This document shows positions 8,903 to 18,000 of a stretch of 64,000 bases of DNA, one piece after another. Source of the stretch: an uncultured Draconibacterium sp. GTDB taxonomy: Bacteria > Bacteroidota > Bacteroidia > Bacteroidales > Prolixibacteraceae. The notes below the pieces were generated by a model. The model saw nothing but the letters and a program-made list of their open reading frames with translations. It was not told the DNA's origin and did no database searches. A program made the position numbers and the translations under genes. The DNA lies in NCBI RefSeq assembly GCF_963676815.1, contig NZ_OY781365.1:1894501-1958500 (forward strand), given 5' to 3'. Position 1 is the stretch's first letter. Each line of letters opens with the position of its first letter.

Positions 8903-9143
8903 AATTCTTAATTGAATGAAAGCTTTCAGCCTTGCTGCTACAAGACAAAATACTTTCGTGTTACTAAATAAATTGATTGGCCAGAACTTTCTCCGGCGCA
9001 AGAATGAATTACAGAAGAGTATATGCGTCCCTGTTCTTAATGTTCAGAAAACTACGGTTGTGGAGGTAGATAGCCATCAAAAATTTAATCATGACTTTTA
9101 ATTTTACTCCCTACAAATTTAATGAGCTAAAAACGAATTGCAA
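8903..9143 (-). promoter_or_regulatory. Putative promoter and long leader of tnaA
   Basis: On the minus strand, TTG (9143-9141) and TAAATTTG (9121-9114) are separated by 19 bp, fitting the Bacteroidota -33/-7 promoter pattern. The transcript would carry a leader of about 205 nt. Inside it, a 27-codon reading frame (9092-9009, MIKFLMAIYL...TLL) could be a leader peptide, but it has no tryptophan, unlike TnaC. A perfect 12-bp palindrome TGAAAGCTTTCA (8917-8928) sits 14 bp before the start codon and could shield or bind something near the start. All regulatory roles are inference. Confidence 0.35.
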
Positions 9144-9196
9144 CACGATAAATATCAGTTTTATACATTTTTAAATTCAGGTGTGTAAGAATTGTC

Positions 9197-9204
9197 TAAT
9201 TTTG
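9197..9204 (+). promoter_or_regulatory. Promoter -7 element of the HAD gene
   Basis: TAATTTTG matches the Bacteroidota -7 consensus TAnnTTTG and lies 25 bp before the ATG at 9230. No clear TTG -33 element is visible at the usual distance. Confidence 0.45.
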
Positions 9205-9229
9205 CTCCAAATTAGAAAACGAATAGAAA

Positions 9230-9997
9230 ATGGGAAACTTAGCATTTGAAGCAGTTATTTTCGACATGGATGGTGTAATTACCAAAACAGCCATTACGCA
9301 CGCTGCGGCATGGAAAAAAATGTTTGATGAATACCTGCAGAAACACGCTGAAGAGACAGGGGGAATATTTAAAGAATTTACACAAAGCGACTACCTGGCT
9401 TATGTTGACGGGAAGCCACGTTATAAAGGAGTAGCATCGTTTTTAGAGTCACGAAGAATAATCATGGAACTTGGCAATCCTTCTGATGAACCGGGCATGG
9501 AAACGGTTTGTGGATTGGGTAACCGCAAAAACGAAGCTTTTAACGAGGTAATTGCACGCGATGGTGTAGAAGTTTATGAATCGACAGCACAAATGCTAAA
9601 CGATTTGAAAGAAGCCGGTATAAAACTGGGAGTTGCATCGTCGAGCAAAAACTGTGCACCGGTTTTGGAAGCTGTTGACATGTTAAAGATGTTTGGAGCC
9701 CGTGTTGACGGTGTTGTTTCGGCCGAGTTGGGATTACATGGTAAGCCGGAACCAGATATTTTTACCACTGCATGTGATATGCTAAAATCGACTCCGGCAA
9801 AAGCCATTGTTGTTGAAGACGCTGTTTCGGGAGTACAAGCCGGTGCAAAAGGCAAGTTTGGTTTAACACTTGGTATTGCCCGTGAGAATAACGAGAAAGA
9901 ATTGGCTGAAAACGGTGCCGATTTTGTGGTTACCGACCTTGAAGAAGTTGGAGGAATTTCAGGCTTAAACGAACTGTTTGTAAAGAACAACAAGTAA
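9230..9997 (+). CDS. HAD hydrolase, beta-phosphoglucomutase family
   Basis: A 255-residue HAD-superfamily enzyme. Motif I is FDMDGVI (nucleophile Asp12, acid/base Asp14), motif II GVASSS, the motif III lysine lies in GKPEPDIF, and motif IV is VVEDAVSGVQAG. A helical cap with DGKPRYKGV lies between motifs I and II, as in the beta-phosphoglucomutase group often encoded next to GH65 phosphorylases. The expected reaction is beta-glucose 1-phosphate to glucose 6-phosphate. The only GH65 in the window is about 36 kb away (45548-47857), so this is a candidate partner in maltose metabolism, but the link rests on family association. A stem-loop terminator shared with convergent folK follows. Confidence 0.8.
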   Translation: MGNLAFEAVIFDMDGVITKTAITHAAAWKKMFDEYLQKHAEETGGIFKEFTQSDYLAYVDGKPRYKGVASFLESRRIIMELGNPSDEPGMETVCGLGNRKNEAFNEVIARDGVEVYESTAQMLNDLKEAGIKLGVASSSKNCAPVLEAVDMLKMFGARVDGVVSAELGLHGKPEPDIFTTACDMLKSTPAKAIVVEDAVSGVQAGAKGKFGLTLGIARENNEKELAENGADFVVTDLEEVGGISGLNELFVKNNK

Positions 9998-10006
9998 TAT
10001 CATAAG

Positions 10007-10038
10007 GTCAAACTATCAAATTACATTGGTAGTTTGAC
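10007..10038. terminator. Bidirectional stem-loop between HAD gene and folK
   Basis: GTCAAACTA (10007-10015) pairs with TAGTTTGAC (10030-10038) between two convergent genes. T-rich sequence follows on the plus side. Confidence 0.55.
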
Positions 10039-10039
10039 T

Positions 10040-10423
10040 CTAATTTTCTTTTATTCCACCCAGTTCATCAACACTTTTTCGCAGAAAATCGCGGGTGTAA
10101 TAATCTTCATCCACCACCGCTCCATTCCACACAGCAATATCCAAATCGATACAACGTGGTCCGAATTTCGGCCCTGTTCGGTCGCGCCCCATCCCGTCTT
10201 CAATTTGTCTGAGTTTTGTTTTTAGCGCAGGCAATTCCAAAGCAGTGTTGATTTTTACTGCTCCGTTGGTAAAATCTGGTTGGTTTTCAATGCCTATCGG
10301 TTTGGTTTTTATCATCGATGAAACCTGGAGTATGGTCACTTCTCCTTTCAGTATTTCAAGCATTTTGGCGATATTTTCGTCTGCGTTAATGTTCGATCCG
10401 ATACCGATAATCACCGTGTTCAT
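10040..10423 (-). CDS. folK: 2-amino-4-hydroxy-6-hydroxymethyldihydropteridine diphosphokinase (HPPK)
   Basis: A 127-residue protein, shorter than the usual 155-165 residues of HPPK. It starts with the family strand VIIGIGSNINADENI. It carries DRTGPKFGPRCIDLDIAVWN, the signature containing the two magnesium-binding aspartates of the DLD motif. HPPK pyrophosphorylates 6-hydroxymethyl-dihydropterin for folate synthesis. The start codon overlaps the stop of the folX-like gene (ATGA-type, 10420-10423), so it is the last gene of a coupled pterin operon. The shortened core might narrow the substrate range or reflect a minimal version; I cannot tell which. Confidence 0.82.
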   Translation of the reverse strand: MNTVIIGIGSNINADENIAKMLEILKGEVTILQVSSMIKTKPIGIENQPDFTNGAVKINTALELPALKTKLRQIEDGMGRDRTGPKFGPRCIDLDIAVWNGAVVDEDYYTRDFLRKSVDELGGIKEN

Positions 10424-10779
10424 CGCCGGGCCTCCATTTCCATCGATACCGATTCAGCAAAACGCAAAGCATGTGGTTTATCCACTTCAACGCGGGCCCA
10501 CGTTACTTTTTCGTCTTCCATTATCGTATCAAGTATGCGCTTGGTGAGGACTTCCAGGAGTTTGAAACGCCCCTCCTGAACCAGTGCAATTATTTTTTTA
10601 GTGATCACTTTATAGTTAAAAATATCTTCGGGTTCGTCTGATTCCAAAGCCGATTCAGGAATATCCGTCTCAATTTCGAGGTTGATTAACACATCCTGTT
10701 TATTCACTAATTCATCAGGATTAAATCCGATGTATGTTCTGATTAGCAAATCTTTAACACGTATTTTTGCCATATTCAA
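10420..10779 (-). CDS. folX: Dihydroneopterin triphosphate 2'-epimerase / aldolase family (FolX-like)
   Basis: A 119-residue tunnelling-fold protein. Its sequence follows E. coli FolX more closely than FolB: RTYIGFNPDELVNKQDVLIN, NYKVITKKII, GRFKLLEVLTK and VEVDKPHALRFAESVSM align along the whole chain. FolX epimerises dihydroneopterin triphosphate (or its dephosphorylated form) to the monapterin series. FolX and FolB are close relatives, and in this organism the protein could also serve as the dihydroneopterin aldolase. It overlaps folM upstream and folK downstream by 4 bp each, so the three genes are translationally coupled. Confidence 0.8.
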   Translation of the reverse strand: MNMAKIRVKDLLIRTYIGFNPDELVNKQDVLINLEIETDIPESALESDEPEDIFNYKVITKKIIALVQEGRFKLLEVLTKRILDTIMEDEKVTWARVEVDKPHALRFAESVSMEMEARR

Positions 10780-11504
10780 CGATTTTTTCCAAGGTTTTCA
10801 CCCCCGTCGGCGAAAAGTAATTGCCCGGTAAGGTGATCGTTTTCCAAAATATAGTCCAAACTTTTCAAAATCGGGTCAACTCCACCCGGTTTTTTCATCG
10901 GAATGCCTTGTGCCAGCTTTTCCAGATAATCTTCATCCTCGTCTTCAGGAGGAAGTGTAACGCCGGGCGCAATTGCATTCACCCTAATATCCGGAGCAAA
11001 TTCCAAAGCCGCCATTTTTGTTAATTCCCAAAGTGCTTTTTTAGAAATGGAATAAGCAGCAAAGTTTGAAGCATTTGATGTTATTCGCGTATCAACAAAA
11101 TTGATGATGTTGCCGGCTTTAAAATAATTGGCAAAGTCGCGGATAAGAAAAAACGGGGCTTTGAGGTTTACATCCAGTTGCGAATCAAAAAGCTCAGCCG
11201 ACGTGCCTCTCAAGTAGCCACGGTTAAATACTGATGCATTGTTTATTAGCAGATCAATCTTGACTTTTTCAGCAGCAAGTTTTGGAATCAAAGCCACTAC
11301 TTCATCTGTTTCTGCAAGGTTTGCTTTAACCGTTTTAAATAGCTGATTCGGATATTTTGACGACAGTTCGTCAACTAGTTCGGTAGCATCTTTTGCCGAT
11401 GAGTTGTAATGTACAACCACACTCCAACCTTGTGTGGCAAGATGCTCTGTTATTGAATGTCCGATTCTTTTTGATGCTCCTGTTATTAAAGCTGTTCGAT
11501 TCAT
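10776..11504 (-). CDS. folM: SDR oxidoreductase, FolM/pteridine reductase-like
   Basis: A 242-residue short-chain dehydrogenase. The cofactor motif is TGASKRIG, where the basic residue after Ser favours NADPH. NNASVF and the catalytic YSISK follow, then VNAIAPGVTLPP and a C-terminal FADGGENLG. Similarity to FolM/PTR1 is suggested by the KRIG motif, the FVDTRI segment at the Ser-loop position and the operon partners. FolM reduces dihydromonapterin to tetrahydromonapterin and also has dihydrofolate reductase activity. First gene of folM-folX-folK. A general SDR function cannot be excluded by sequence, but the context supports pterin reduction. Confidence 0.75.
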   Translation of the reverse strand: MNRTALITGASKRIGHSITEHLATQGWSVVVHYNSSAKDATELVDELSSKYPNQLFKTVKANLAETDEVVALIPKLAAEKVKIDLLINNASVFNRGYLRGTSAELFDSQLDVNLKAPFFLIRDFANYFKAGNIINFVDTRITSNASNFAAYSISKKALWELTKMAALEFAPDIRVNAIAPGVTLPPEDEDEDYLEKLAQGIPMKKPGGVDPILKSLDYILENDHLTGQLLFADGGENLGKNR

Positions 11505-11563
11505 ATGTAAAAGTTAGCAATTTTTTCTAATAAGAACAGGCCGGCCAGACTTATGTTCATAAA

Positions 11564-11588
11564 AAAAGGTCCGCAAAACGGACCTTTT
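11564..11588 (-). terminator. Terminator of ribE
   Basis: AAAAGGTCCG, loop CAAAA, CGGACCTTTT: a near-perfect hairpin with T tracts on both strands, 21 bp after the ribE stop. Confidence 0.75.
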
Positions 11589-11609
11589 CAAAAACACTAT
11601 ATGGTTTTT

Positions 11610-12221
11610 CTATTTGCTGTACGAATTTAATTTGCTCAGGTATTTCCCGATAATATCAAACTCAAGGTTGATAACCGATCCCACTTCAAATGTGTGGAAA
11701 TTGGTAACTTCCTGCGTAAAAGGAATAATAGCAACCTGGAAAGAATTGTCTTTTGAGTTTACAACAGTCAGACTAACACCATTCACTGTTACCGAACCTT
11801 TTTCAACAGTCATGTAACCTTGTTTTGCCTTTTCAATGTCAAAATCATATTCAAAAGTGTAATACCAACTTCCGTCAGCCTCATCAATTTTAACACACTT
11901 TGCTGTTTGGTCAACGTGGCCCTGCACAATGTGGCCATCCAAACGGCCATTCATCATCATACTGCGCTCCAAATTCACTTTCGAGCCCACTTCCAGCAAG
12001 CTAAGATTCGACTTGATCAAGGTTTCTTTAATGGCAGTAACTTTGTATTTCTTTTCAGCTTTATCTACCCAAACAACGGTTAAACAAACGCCGTTGTGCG
12101 ATAAACTCTGGTCAACTTTCAGCTCGTCGGCAAACGAACAGGTCAGTGTAAAATGTACATTCTCCTGATCTTTTTCAACGGCTACAACAGTTCCGTATTC
12201 TTCAACTATTCCTGAAAACAT
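11610..12221 (-). CDS. ribE: Riboflavin synthase alpha chain
   Basis: A 203-residue protein starting MFSGIVEEYGTVV, the invariant N-terminus of riboflavin synthase. It contains the two tandem lumazine-binding barrels. NGVCLTVV in the first (near 45) and VNGVSLTVV in the second (near 148) are the duplicated substrate-binding motifs; GHIVQGHVDQTA links them. The enzyme dismutates two 6,7-dimethyl-8-ribityllumazine molecules to riboflavin. Length matches the family. It appears monocistronic with a strong terminator after it and cysS upstream (76 bp). Confidence 0.95.
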   Translation of the reverse strand: MFSGIVEEYGTVVAVEKDQENVHFTLTCSFADELKVDQSLSHNGVCLTVVWVDKAEKKYKVTAIKETLIKSNLSLLEVGSKVNLERSMMMNGRLDGHIVQGHVDQTAKCVKIDEADGSWYYTFEYDFDIEKAKQGYMTVEKGSVTVNGVSLTVVNSKDNSFQVAIIPFTQEVTNFHTFEVGSVINLEFDIIGKYLSKLNSYSK

Positions 12222-12297
12222 ATCTATTTGCTTTGCGAATTTTGATTAACGAATTTCGATTTGAGGACTTCAATAATCAATATTCATCATTCTACAT

Positions 12298-13773
12298 TTA
12301 TTTCAAACTCCACTCCACACCATCTTTGGTATCTTTTAACTCCACGCCGATGACATTTAACTCGTCGCGAATTTTATCGGCAGTTGCCCAGTCTTTATTG
12401 GCTTTTGCATCTTTTCGCAGATTAATAAGCAGTTCAACGGCATTTGCCAAAACTTCGTTACTTCCGTCGCCGGTTTCTCCTTCCTCCTTCAATCCAAGTA
12501 CATCAAAAACCACCGCATTGTAAAAGGCTTTTAAATCTTCCAAATCATCTGCTGAAATCGTTTCGGTACCGGCCTTTATCGAGTTAATTATTTTCACTCC
12601 ATCAAAAAGATGCGCAATAGCAATCGGGCTGTTCAGATCGTCGCTTAAAGCGGCAAAACATTTCTCTTTTATGAATGTAATATCCACTGTCGACGCATCA
12701 GAAGCACTAAGTTCTCCCAATGTTTTCATCGCTGCCATCAATCGCTCCAGCCCTTTTTCCGAGGCTTGTAAAGCTTCATTCGAGAAATCGATAGTACTGC
12801 GGTAATGCGCCTGCAAAATAAAAAAGCGTATAGTCATTGGCGAATAGGCCTGCTCAAGTATTTCGTGTGTGCCGGTAAACAACTCATCCAAAGTGATGAA
12901 GTTACCCAGCGAGCGCGCCATTTTCTGCCCGTTAATGGTAATCATGTTATTGTGCATCCAGTAACGCACCGATTCCTGTCCGCGACAAGCTGTATTTTGC
13001 GCAATCTCACACTCGTGGTGCGGGAAAGTCAAATCCATTCCACCACCGTGAATATCAAACTGCTCGCCCAAATATTTTGTGCTCATTGCCGAACATTCGA
13101 GGTGCCAACCCGGAAAACCATCACTCCAACGCGAAGGCCAGCGCATAATATGCTCGGGCGCCGCTTTTTTCCACAAAGCAAAATCGAACGAGTTCTTCTT
13201 CTCATCCTGCCCGTCCAACTTGCGGGTGTTGGTTTTTATATCATCCAGATTACGACCGGAAAGTTTTCCGTATTTGTAATCGTTGTTATATTTCTCCACA
13301 TCGAAATAAACCGAACCATTTGCTTCGTATGCGTATCCGTTTTTCAGAATACCTTCAATCACCTGAATTTGCTCGATGATGTGGCCCGAAGCACGCGGCT
13401 CGATACTTGGAGGCGTAACATTCAGATCGTCCATGTTGCGATGGAATGTGTTCATGTATTTCTGAACCACTTCCATTGGTTCCAGCTGCTCCAAACGCGC
13501 CTTTTTGGCAATGCGGTCTTCGCCAACGCCTTCCACCTCATCTTCAAGGTGGCCAACATCGGTAATGTTGCGCACGTAGCGAACTTTGTTTCCGAGAAAA
13601 GTGAGGTAACGGTACAACAAATCGAAGGTAATAAACGGGCGGGCATGCCCCAAGTGTGAATTGCTGTATACTGTTGGCCCACATACGTACAAACCAACGC
13701 GACCTTCAACAAGTGGTTTAAATTCCTCTTTTTTGCGGGTTAGTGTATTGTAAATAAAAAGTTGATTACTCAT
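12298..13773 (-). CDS. cysS: Cysteinyl-tRNA synthetase
   Basis: A 491-residue class I synthetase. YVCGPTVYSNSHLGHARPF holds the first zinc ligand and the HIGH-type motif. WHLECSAMS and HHECEIAQ hold the remaining zinc ligands. KMARSLGNFITL is the KMSKS loop. The C-terminal anticodon-binding region ends with KDAKANKDWATADKIRDEL, typical of the family. Length is close to the usual 460-490. On the minus strand TACCTTTG (13807-13800) is a plausible -7 promoter element 27 bp before the ATG. Confidence 0.97.
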   Translation of the reverse strand: MSNQLFIYNTLTRKKEEFKPLVEGRVGLYVCGPTVYSNSHLGHARPFITFDLLYRYLTFLGNKVRYVRNITDVGHLEDEVEGVGEDRIAKKARLEQLEPMEVVQKYMNTFHRNMDDLNVTPPSIEPRASGHIIEQIQVIEGILKNGYAYEANGSVYFDVEKYNNDYKYGKLSGRNLDDIKTNTRKLDGQDEKKNSFDFALWKKAAPEHIMRWPSRWSDGFPGWHLECSAMSTKYLGEQFDIHGGGMDLTFPHHECEIAQNTACRGQESVRYWMHNNMITINGQKMARSLGNFITLDELFTGTHEILEQAYSPMTIRFFILQAHYRSTIDFSNEALQASEKGLERLMAAMKTLGELSASDASTVDITFIKEKCFAALSDDLNSPIAIAHLFDGVKIINSIKAGTETISADDLEDLKAFYNAVVFDVLGLKEEGETGDGSNEVLANAVELLINLRKDAKANKDWATADKIRDELNVIGVELKDTKDGVEWSLK

Positions 13774-13884
13774 GGTTATTCTGAAATCGTATGATTTTGC
13801 AAAGGTAAAACAAAATGAGTGATTTTGTGACTGTTAGCAATACCCTTTGCATAAAGGTAAATCGTGCTTAACCTGAACGTGAAT

Positions 13885-14544
13885 TTATTGTGCTGTTTGC
13901 TCAGCTTCAGCATTTTCGTTATCGCTTTTATTCTCCTCAATCTTGTTAAAATACTTGCGGTAGAACAACAATATTGAAAAGATACCTACGGTAATAGCCG
14001 AATCGGCAATGTTAAATACAGGGCGGAAAAAGATAAACGGATTTCCGCCAATTCGTGGTATCCATTCCGGATAACGACCTTCAAGCAGCGGGAAATAGAA
14101 CATATCAACCACTCTTCCGTGCAAAAAGCTGGAATAACCACCTTCGGCCGGAAATAACGTAGCAATTTGTCCGTAACTATGATTGAATATTATTCCGTAG
14201 AAAAGACTATCGATTATATTTCCGATGGCACCGGCAAAAATAAGGGCAATACAGGCAATAAAACCAAATGGCACTTCTTTTTGTCGCGCCAGTTTAAACA
14301 AATACCAGCCAATGGCCATAACAGCTACAATGCGAAAAACGCTTAAAAACATTTTTCCATACTCGCCGGCAAACTCAAAACCAAAGGCCATCCCGTTATT
14401 CTCAACAAAATGCAGAATAAACCAATCTTTAAAAACCACAATTTCATCGCCGATCATCAGGTTTGTTTTAATCCAAAACTTTAAAACCTGGTCGACAATT
14501 AAAACCGCAAATATTATAATTAAAGATTTTACGCTACGCGACAT
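13885..14544 (-). CDS. lspA: Lipoprotein signal peptidase (signal peptidase II)
   Basis: A 219-residue membrane protein with four predicted spans. The two catalytic aspartates are in GAIGNIIDSLFYG and FNIADSAITVGI; the N-terminal VENNGMAFG is also conserved. It is longer than the E. coli protein (164) because of an insert between the catalytic segments (GYSSFLHGRVVDMFYFP) and an acidic tail, both common in Bacteroidota. It removes signal peptides from prolipoproteins, of which this window encodes several. The order ileS - TraR/DksA-like - lspA is conserved in the phylum. Confidence 0.95.
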   Translation of the reverse strand: MSRSVKSLIIIFAVLIVDQVLKFWIKTNLMIGDEIVVFKDWFILHFVENNGMAFGFEFAGEYGKMFLSVFRIVAVMAIGWYLFKLARQKEVPFGFIACIALIFAGAIGNIIDSLFYGIIFNHSYGQIATLFPAEGGYSSFLHGRVVDMFYFPLLEGRYPEWIPRIGGNPFIFFRPVFNIADSAITVGIFSILLFYRKYFNKIEENKSDNENAEAEQTAQ

Positions 14545-14568
14545 ATGCTATCCCTTTATAACAGAAAT

Positions 14569-14604
14569 GCTCTTCGAAATCTCTGTATAGTTTTTTCGAA
14601 GAGC
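14569..14604. repeat. Perfect 11-bp inverted repeat between traR-like gene and lspA
   Basis: GCTCTTCGAAA (14569-14579) and TTTCGAAGAGC (14594-14604) form a stem with a 14-nt loop. It sits between lspA and the DksA-like gene, both on the minus strand, so it may attenuate transcription. No strong U tract follows on the minus strand. Confidence 0.4.
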
Positions 14605-14630
14605 AATTCCAATTCTTTTTCTTTTACTTA

Positions 14631-15005
14631 TTATTTTCCTTGTTTCGCATCAATACTAAGTGTTGCATGAGGAACTGCACGCAATCTTTCTTTGGCAATT
14701 AATTTTCCGGTATCACGACAAATACCGTAAGTTTTATTTTCGATACGAACAAGAGCAGCTTGTAGGTGCTGAATAAATTTTAACTGGCGCTGAGCTAATT
14801 TCCCGGCTTCCTCTTTAGAAAGGGTAGCAGCACCTTCTTCCAATACTTTAAATGTGGGTGATGTATCTGAGATATCATTACCGTCACTTTGAGTTATGGA
14901 ATTTTTGTACATTTTATAATCTTCCCGGGCTTTTTCAAGTTTATCAAGAATGATTTTTTTGAATTCCATCAACTCCTCATCCGAATATCTGTTTTTGTCT
15001 CCCAT
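14631..15005 (-). CDS. TraR/DksA-family protein with degenerate zinc finger
   Basis: A 124-residue protein with an N-terminal helical region (residues 10-95) and a C-terminal DksA/TraR zinc-finger-like signature: YGICRDTGKLIAKERLRAVP, then HATLSI. Canonical DksA has four zinc cysteines (CxxC ... CxxC); here only the first remains, the others being Thr, Leu or Ile positions. This loss is usual for the Bacteroidota branch, so the fold is probably held without zinc. DksA-like proteins bind RNA polymerase through the secondary channel. It lies between ileS and lspA, both on the same strand. Confidence 0.85.
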   Translation of the reverse strand: MGDKNRYSDEELMEFKKIILDKLEKAREDYKMYKNSITQSDGNDISDTSPTFKVLEEGAATLSKEEAGKLAQRQLKFIQHLQAALVRIENKTYGICRDTGKLIAKERLRAVPHATLSIDAKQGK

Positions 15006-15097
15006 AATTGTAGGGTTTTTAAGTTCCTCTCTCGTTTTTCAACAAGGCCCTAAAGTAATAAAAAAGTCCATCATTTTCAGTACCTGTTGACAATTAT

Positions 15098-18000
15098 TTA
15101 TACAACCTTTTCTATCTCAATTTTGGCTGTTACATCTTTGTCAATTTCAACTTCATTTGCCTTTGCCGAGTCAGTATTTTCAACCAATTCAAGGCTATCG
15201 GCAAGTGTTTGCGCACAAATGTAATCTTTGTAGTTTTCAACCGCTACATTGTACTCCTCGTGTTTTGCAATACGCAAGTTTATCCGGTCGGTTACTTCAA
15301 AATCACTTTCCTTTCGTAAGTTCTGTATTTTGTTGATAAACTCACGCGCTATTCCCTCTTGTTTCAACTCATCTGTAAGGTTAATATCCAAAGCGATTGT
15401 CATCTGTCCTTCGGTGGCGACTGTCCATCCCGGAATATCTTCGGTTTGAATCTCAACATCGTCCAACGACAGTTTGATTTTCTCATCTCCAACTGTCAAC
15501 TCATATTCGCCAGTGCCTTCAAAAGCTGAAATCGCATCCTGATCCAGTTGATTAACCGCCCCGGCAATTTGTTTCATCATTTTACCGTATTTCGGACCGA
15601 GCGCTTTAAAATTCGGCTTGATTTTCTTTTTGATCACCCCGGCCGTGTCGGTTAAGAACTCTACTTCTTTAACGTTAACTTCTGCCAAAATAATAGTTGA
15701 AACCGCTTCAAACTGCTCTTTAAAGTGCGGATTTAATACCGGCACCATAATTTTAGCAAGCGGCTGGCGTACTTTCAACTTCTCTTTTCGGCGCAGCGCC
15801 AAAATCATAGAAGAAGCTTTTTGTGCAATGGCCATTTTTTCTTCCAGATCTTTGTCGATCAATTCCTCGGCATAAGCAGGGAAATCAACTAAGTGTACGC
15901 TCTGATTTTCTGCCTTACCTGTAGCTTTATTCAAATCGTTGTAAAGCAAATCGGCATAAAACGGCGCAATTGGCGACATTAATTTCGATACCACTTCCAA
16001 ACAGGTGTACAGCGTTTGATAAGCTGAAATCTTGTCGGTAGAATATTCCCCACCCCAGTAACGTTTACGGCTTAAACGCACAAACCAGTTACTCAGGTTT
16101 TCGGTTACAAACTCCGAAATAGCACGGCCTGCACGTGTTGGCTCGTAATTTTCGTAACTGTCACCCACTTCTTTTATCAGCGAGTTAAGCAATGAAATTA
16201 TCCAGCGATCGATTTCCGGACGTTCATTTACAGGAATTTCTTCTTCGGCATATTTAAAGCCATCAACATTGGCGTACAATGCGAAGAAATTATATGTATT
16301 GTAAAGTGTTCCGAAGAACTTACGTTTAACCTCTTCAACACCTTCGATATCAAATTTCAGGTTATCCCATGGCTGCGCATTGGTAATCATGTACCAGCGC
16401 AATGGATCAGAACCGTATTTATCGATGGTTTCAAACGGATCGACTGCATTACCCAGACGTTTCGACATTTTCACGCCGTTTTTGTCGAGTACCAAACCGT
16501 TTGAGATAATATTTTTAAATGCTACCGATTCGTCGATCATGGTTGCGATTGCGTGCAGTGTGAAGAACCAACCACGTGTTTGGTCAACACCTTCGGCAAT
16601 AAAATCGGCAGGGAATACATCTTTAAAGTTTTCTTTCCACTCGAAAGGATAATGGCGCTGCGCAAATGGCATCGCACCCGAGTCGAACCAAACATCGATC
16701 AGGTCGGATTCGCGCTCCATTTTTTGTCCTGACGGTGAAACCAGAATAATATTATCGACATGCGATTTGTGCAGGTCGATTTTTTCGTAATTGGCTTTTT
16801 CGTAATCGCCAACTTTAAATTCGGCAAATGGATTTTCCGGCATAAATCCGGCTGCAACCGCTTTGTCGATCTCTGCCATCAGTTCTTCCATCGAACCGAT
16901 ACAAATCTCTTCCGAGCCATCTTCTGTTCTCCAGATTGGCAGCGGCGTTCCCCAAAAACGAGAACGGCTCAAGTTCCAGTCCACCAGGTTTTCCAGCCAG
17001 TTTCCAAAACGTCCTGTTCCGGTTGATTTTGGTTTCCAGTTGATGGTGTTGTTCAGCTCCACCATTTTATCTTTAACGGCGGTTGATTTAATAAACCACG
17101 AATCAAGAGGATAATACAATACCGGTTTATCAGTCCTCCAGCAGTGCGGATAACTGTGAACGTGTTTCTCAATTTTGAAAGCTTTGTTCTGCTGTTTCAG
17201 CATTACTGAAATGTCGATATCCACAGTTGGAGCATCGTCATCCAGTTTGTCATCGTATTCGTTTTTCACCGAACGACCTGCAAACTCGTGATATGTTTCT
17301 GTGTTCACGTACTTTTCAACAAACTCCGGATCCAGATCGATGGTTGGATAAAAACGTCCTTTTTTGTCGACCAAAGCCTGACGTTTACCTTCGGTGTCAA
17401 CCACTACAAGCGGCGAAATTCCGTGTTGCTTTGCTACGCGATCGTCATCGGCACCAAAAGTTGGAGCAATGTGTACGATTCCGGTACCATCTTCAATGGT
17501 TACAAAATCACCGGTAATAACTTCAAAAGCTTTTCCTTCCGGTTTCACCCAGTCGATCAGCTGTTCGTACTGAACACCTTTTAACTGCTCGCCGGTGTAC
17601 TCGGCCATCACTTTGTAAGGAATATTTTTGTCGCCCGGATTGTAATCTTCCAATGCCAATTCGGCATTTTTCGAGTTGAAATAAACAGGAAACAGGTCTT
17701 TTGCCAAAATCAACGTTACAGGATCACCGGTGTATGGGTTATACGAACGAACTTTTACATAGTTAATGTTCGGTCCCACACAAAGCGCTGTGTTCGATGG
17801 CAGTGTCCATGGGGTTGTTGTCCAGGCCAGGAAATACAAATCAGTTTCCACTCCTTCGAAAAGGAACTCCGATTTTTCGTTTCGTGTAGCTTTAAACTGG
17901 GCAATCGCTGTTGTATCTTTTACATCGCGGTAACATCCCGGCTGGTTCAGCTCGTGCGAGCTCAAACCTGTTCCGGCTGCAGGCGAGTAAGGCTGAATAG

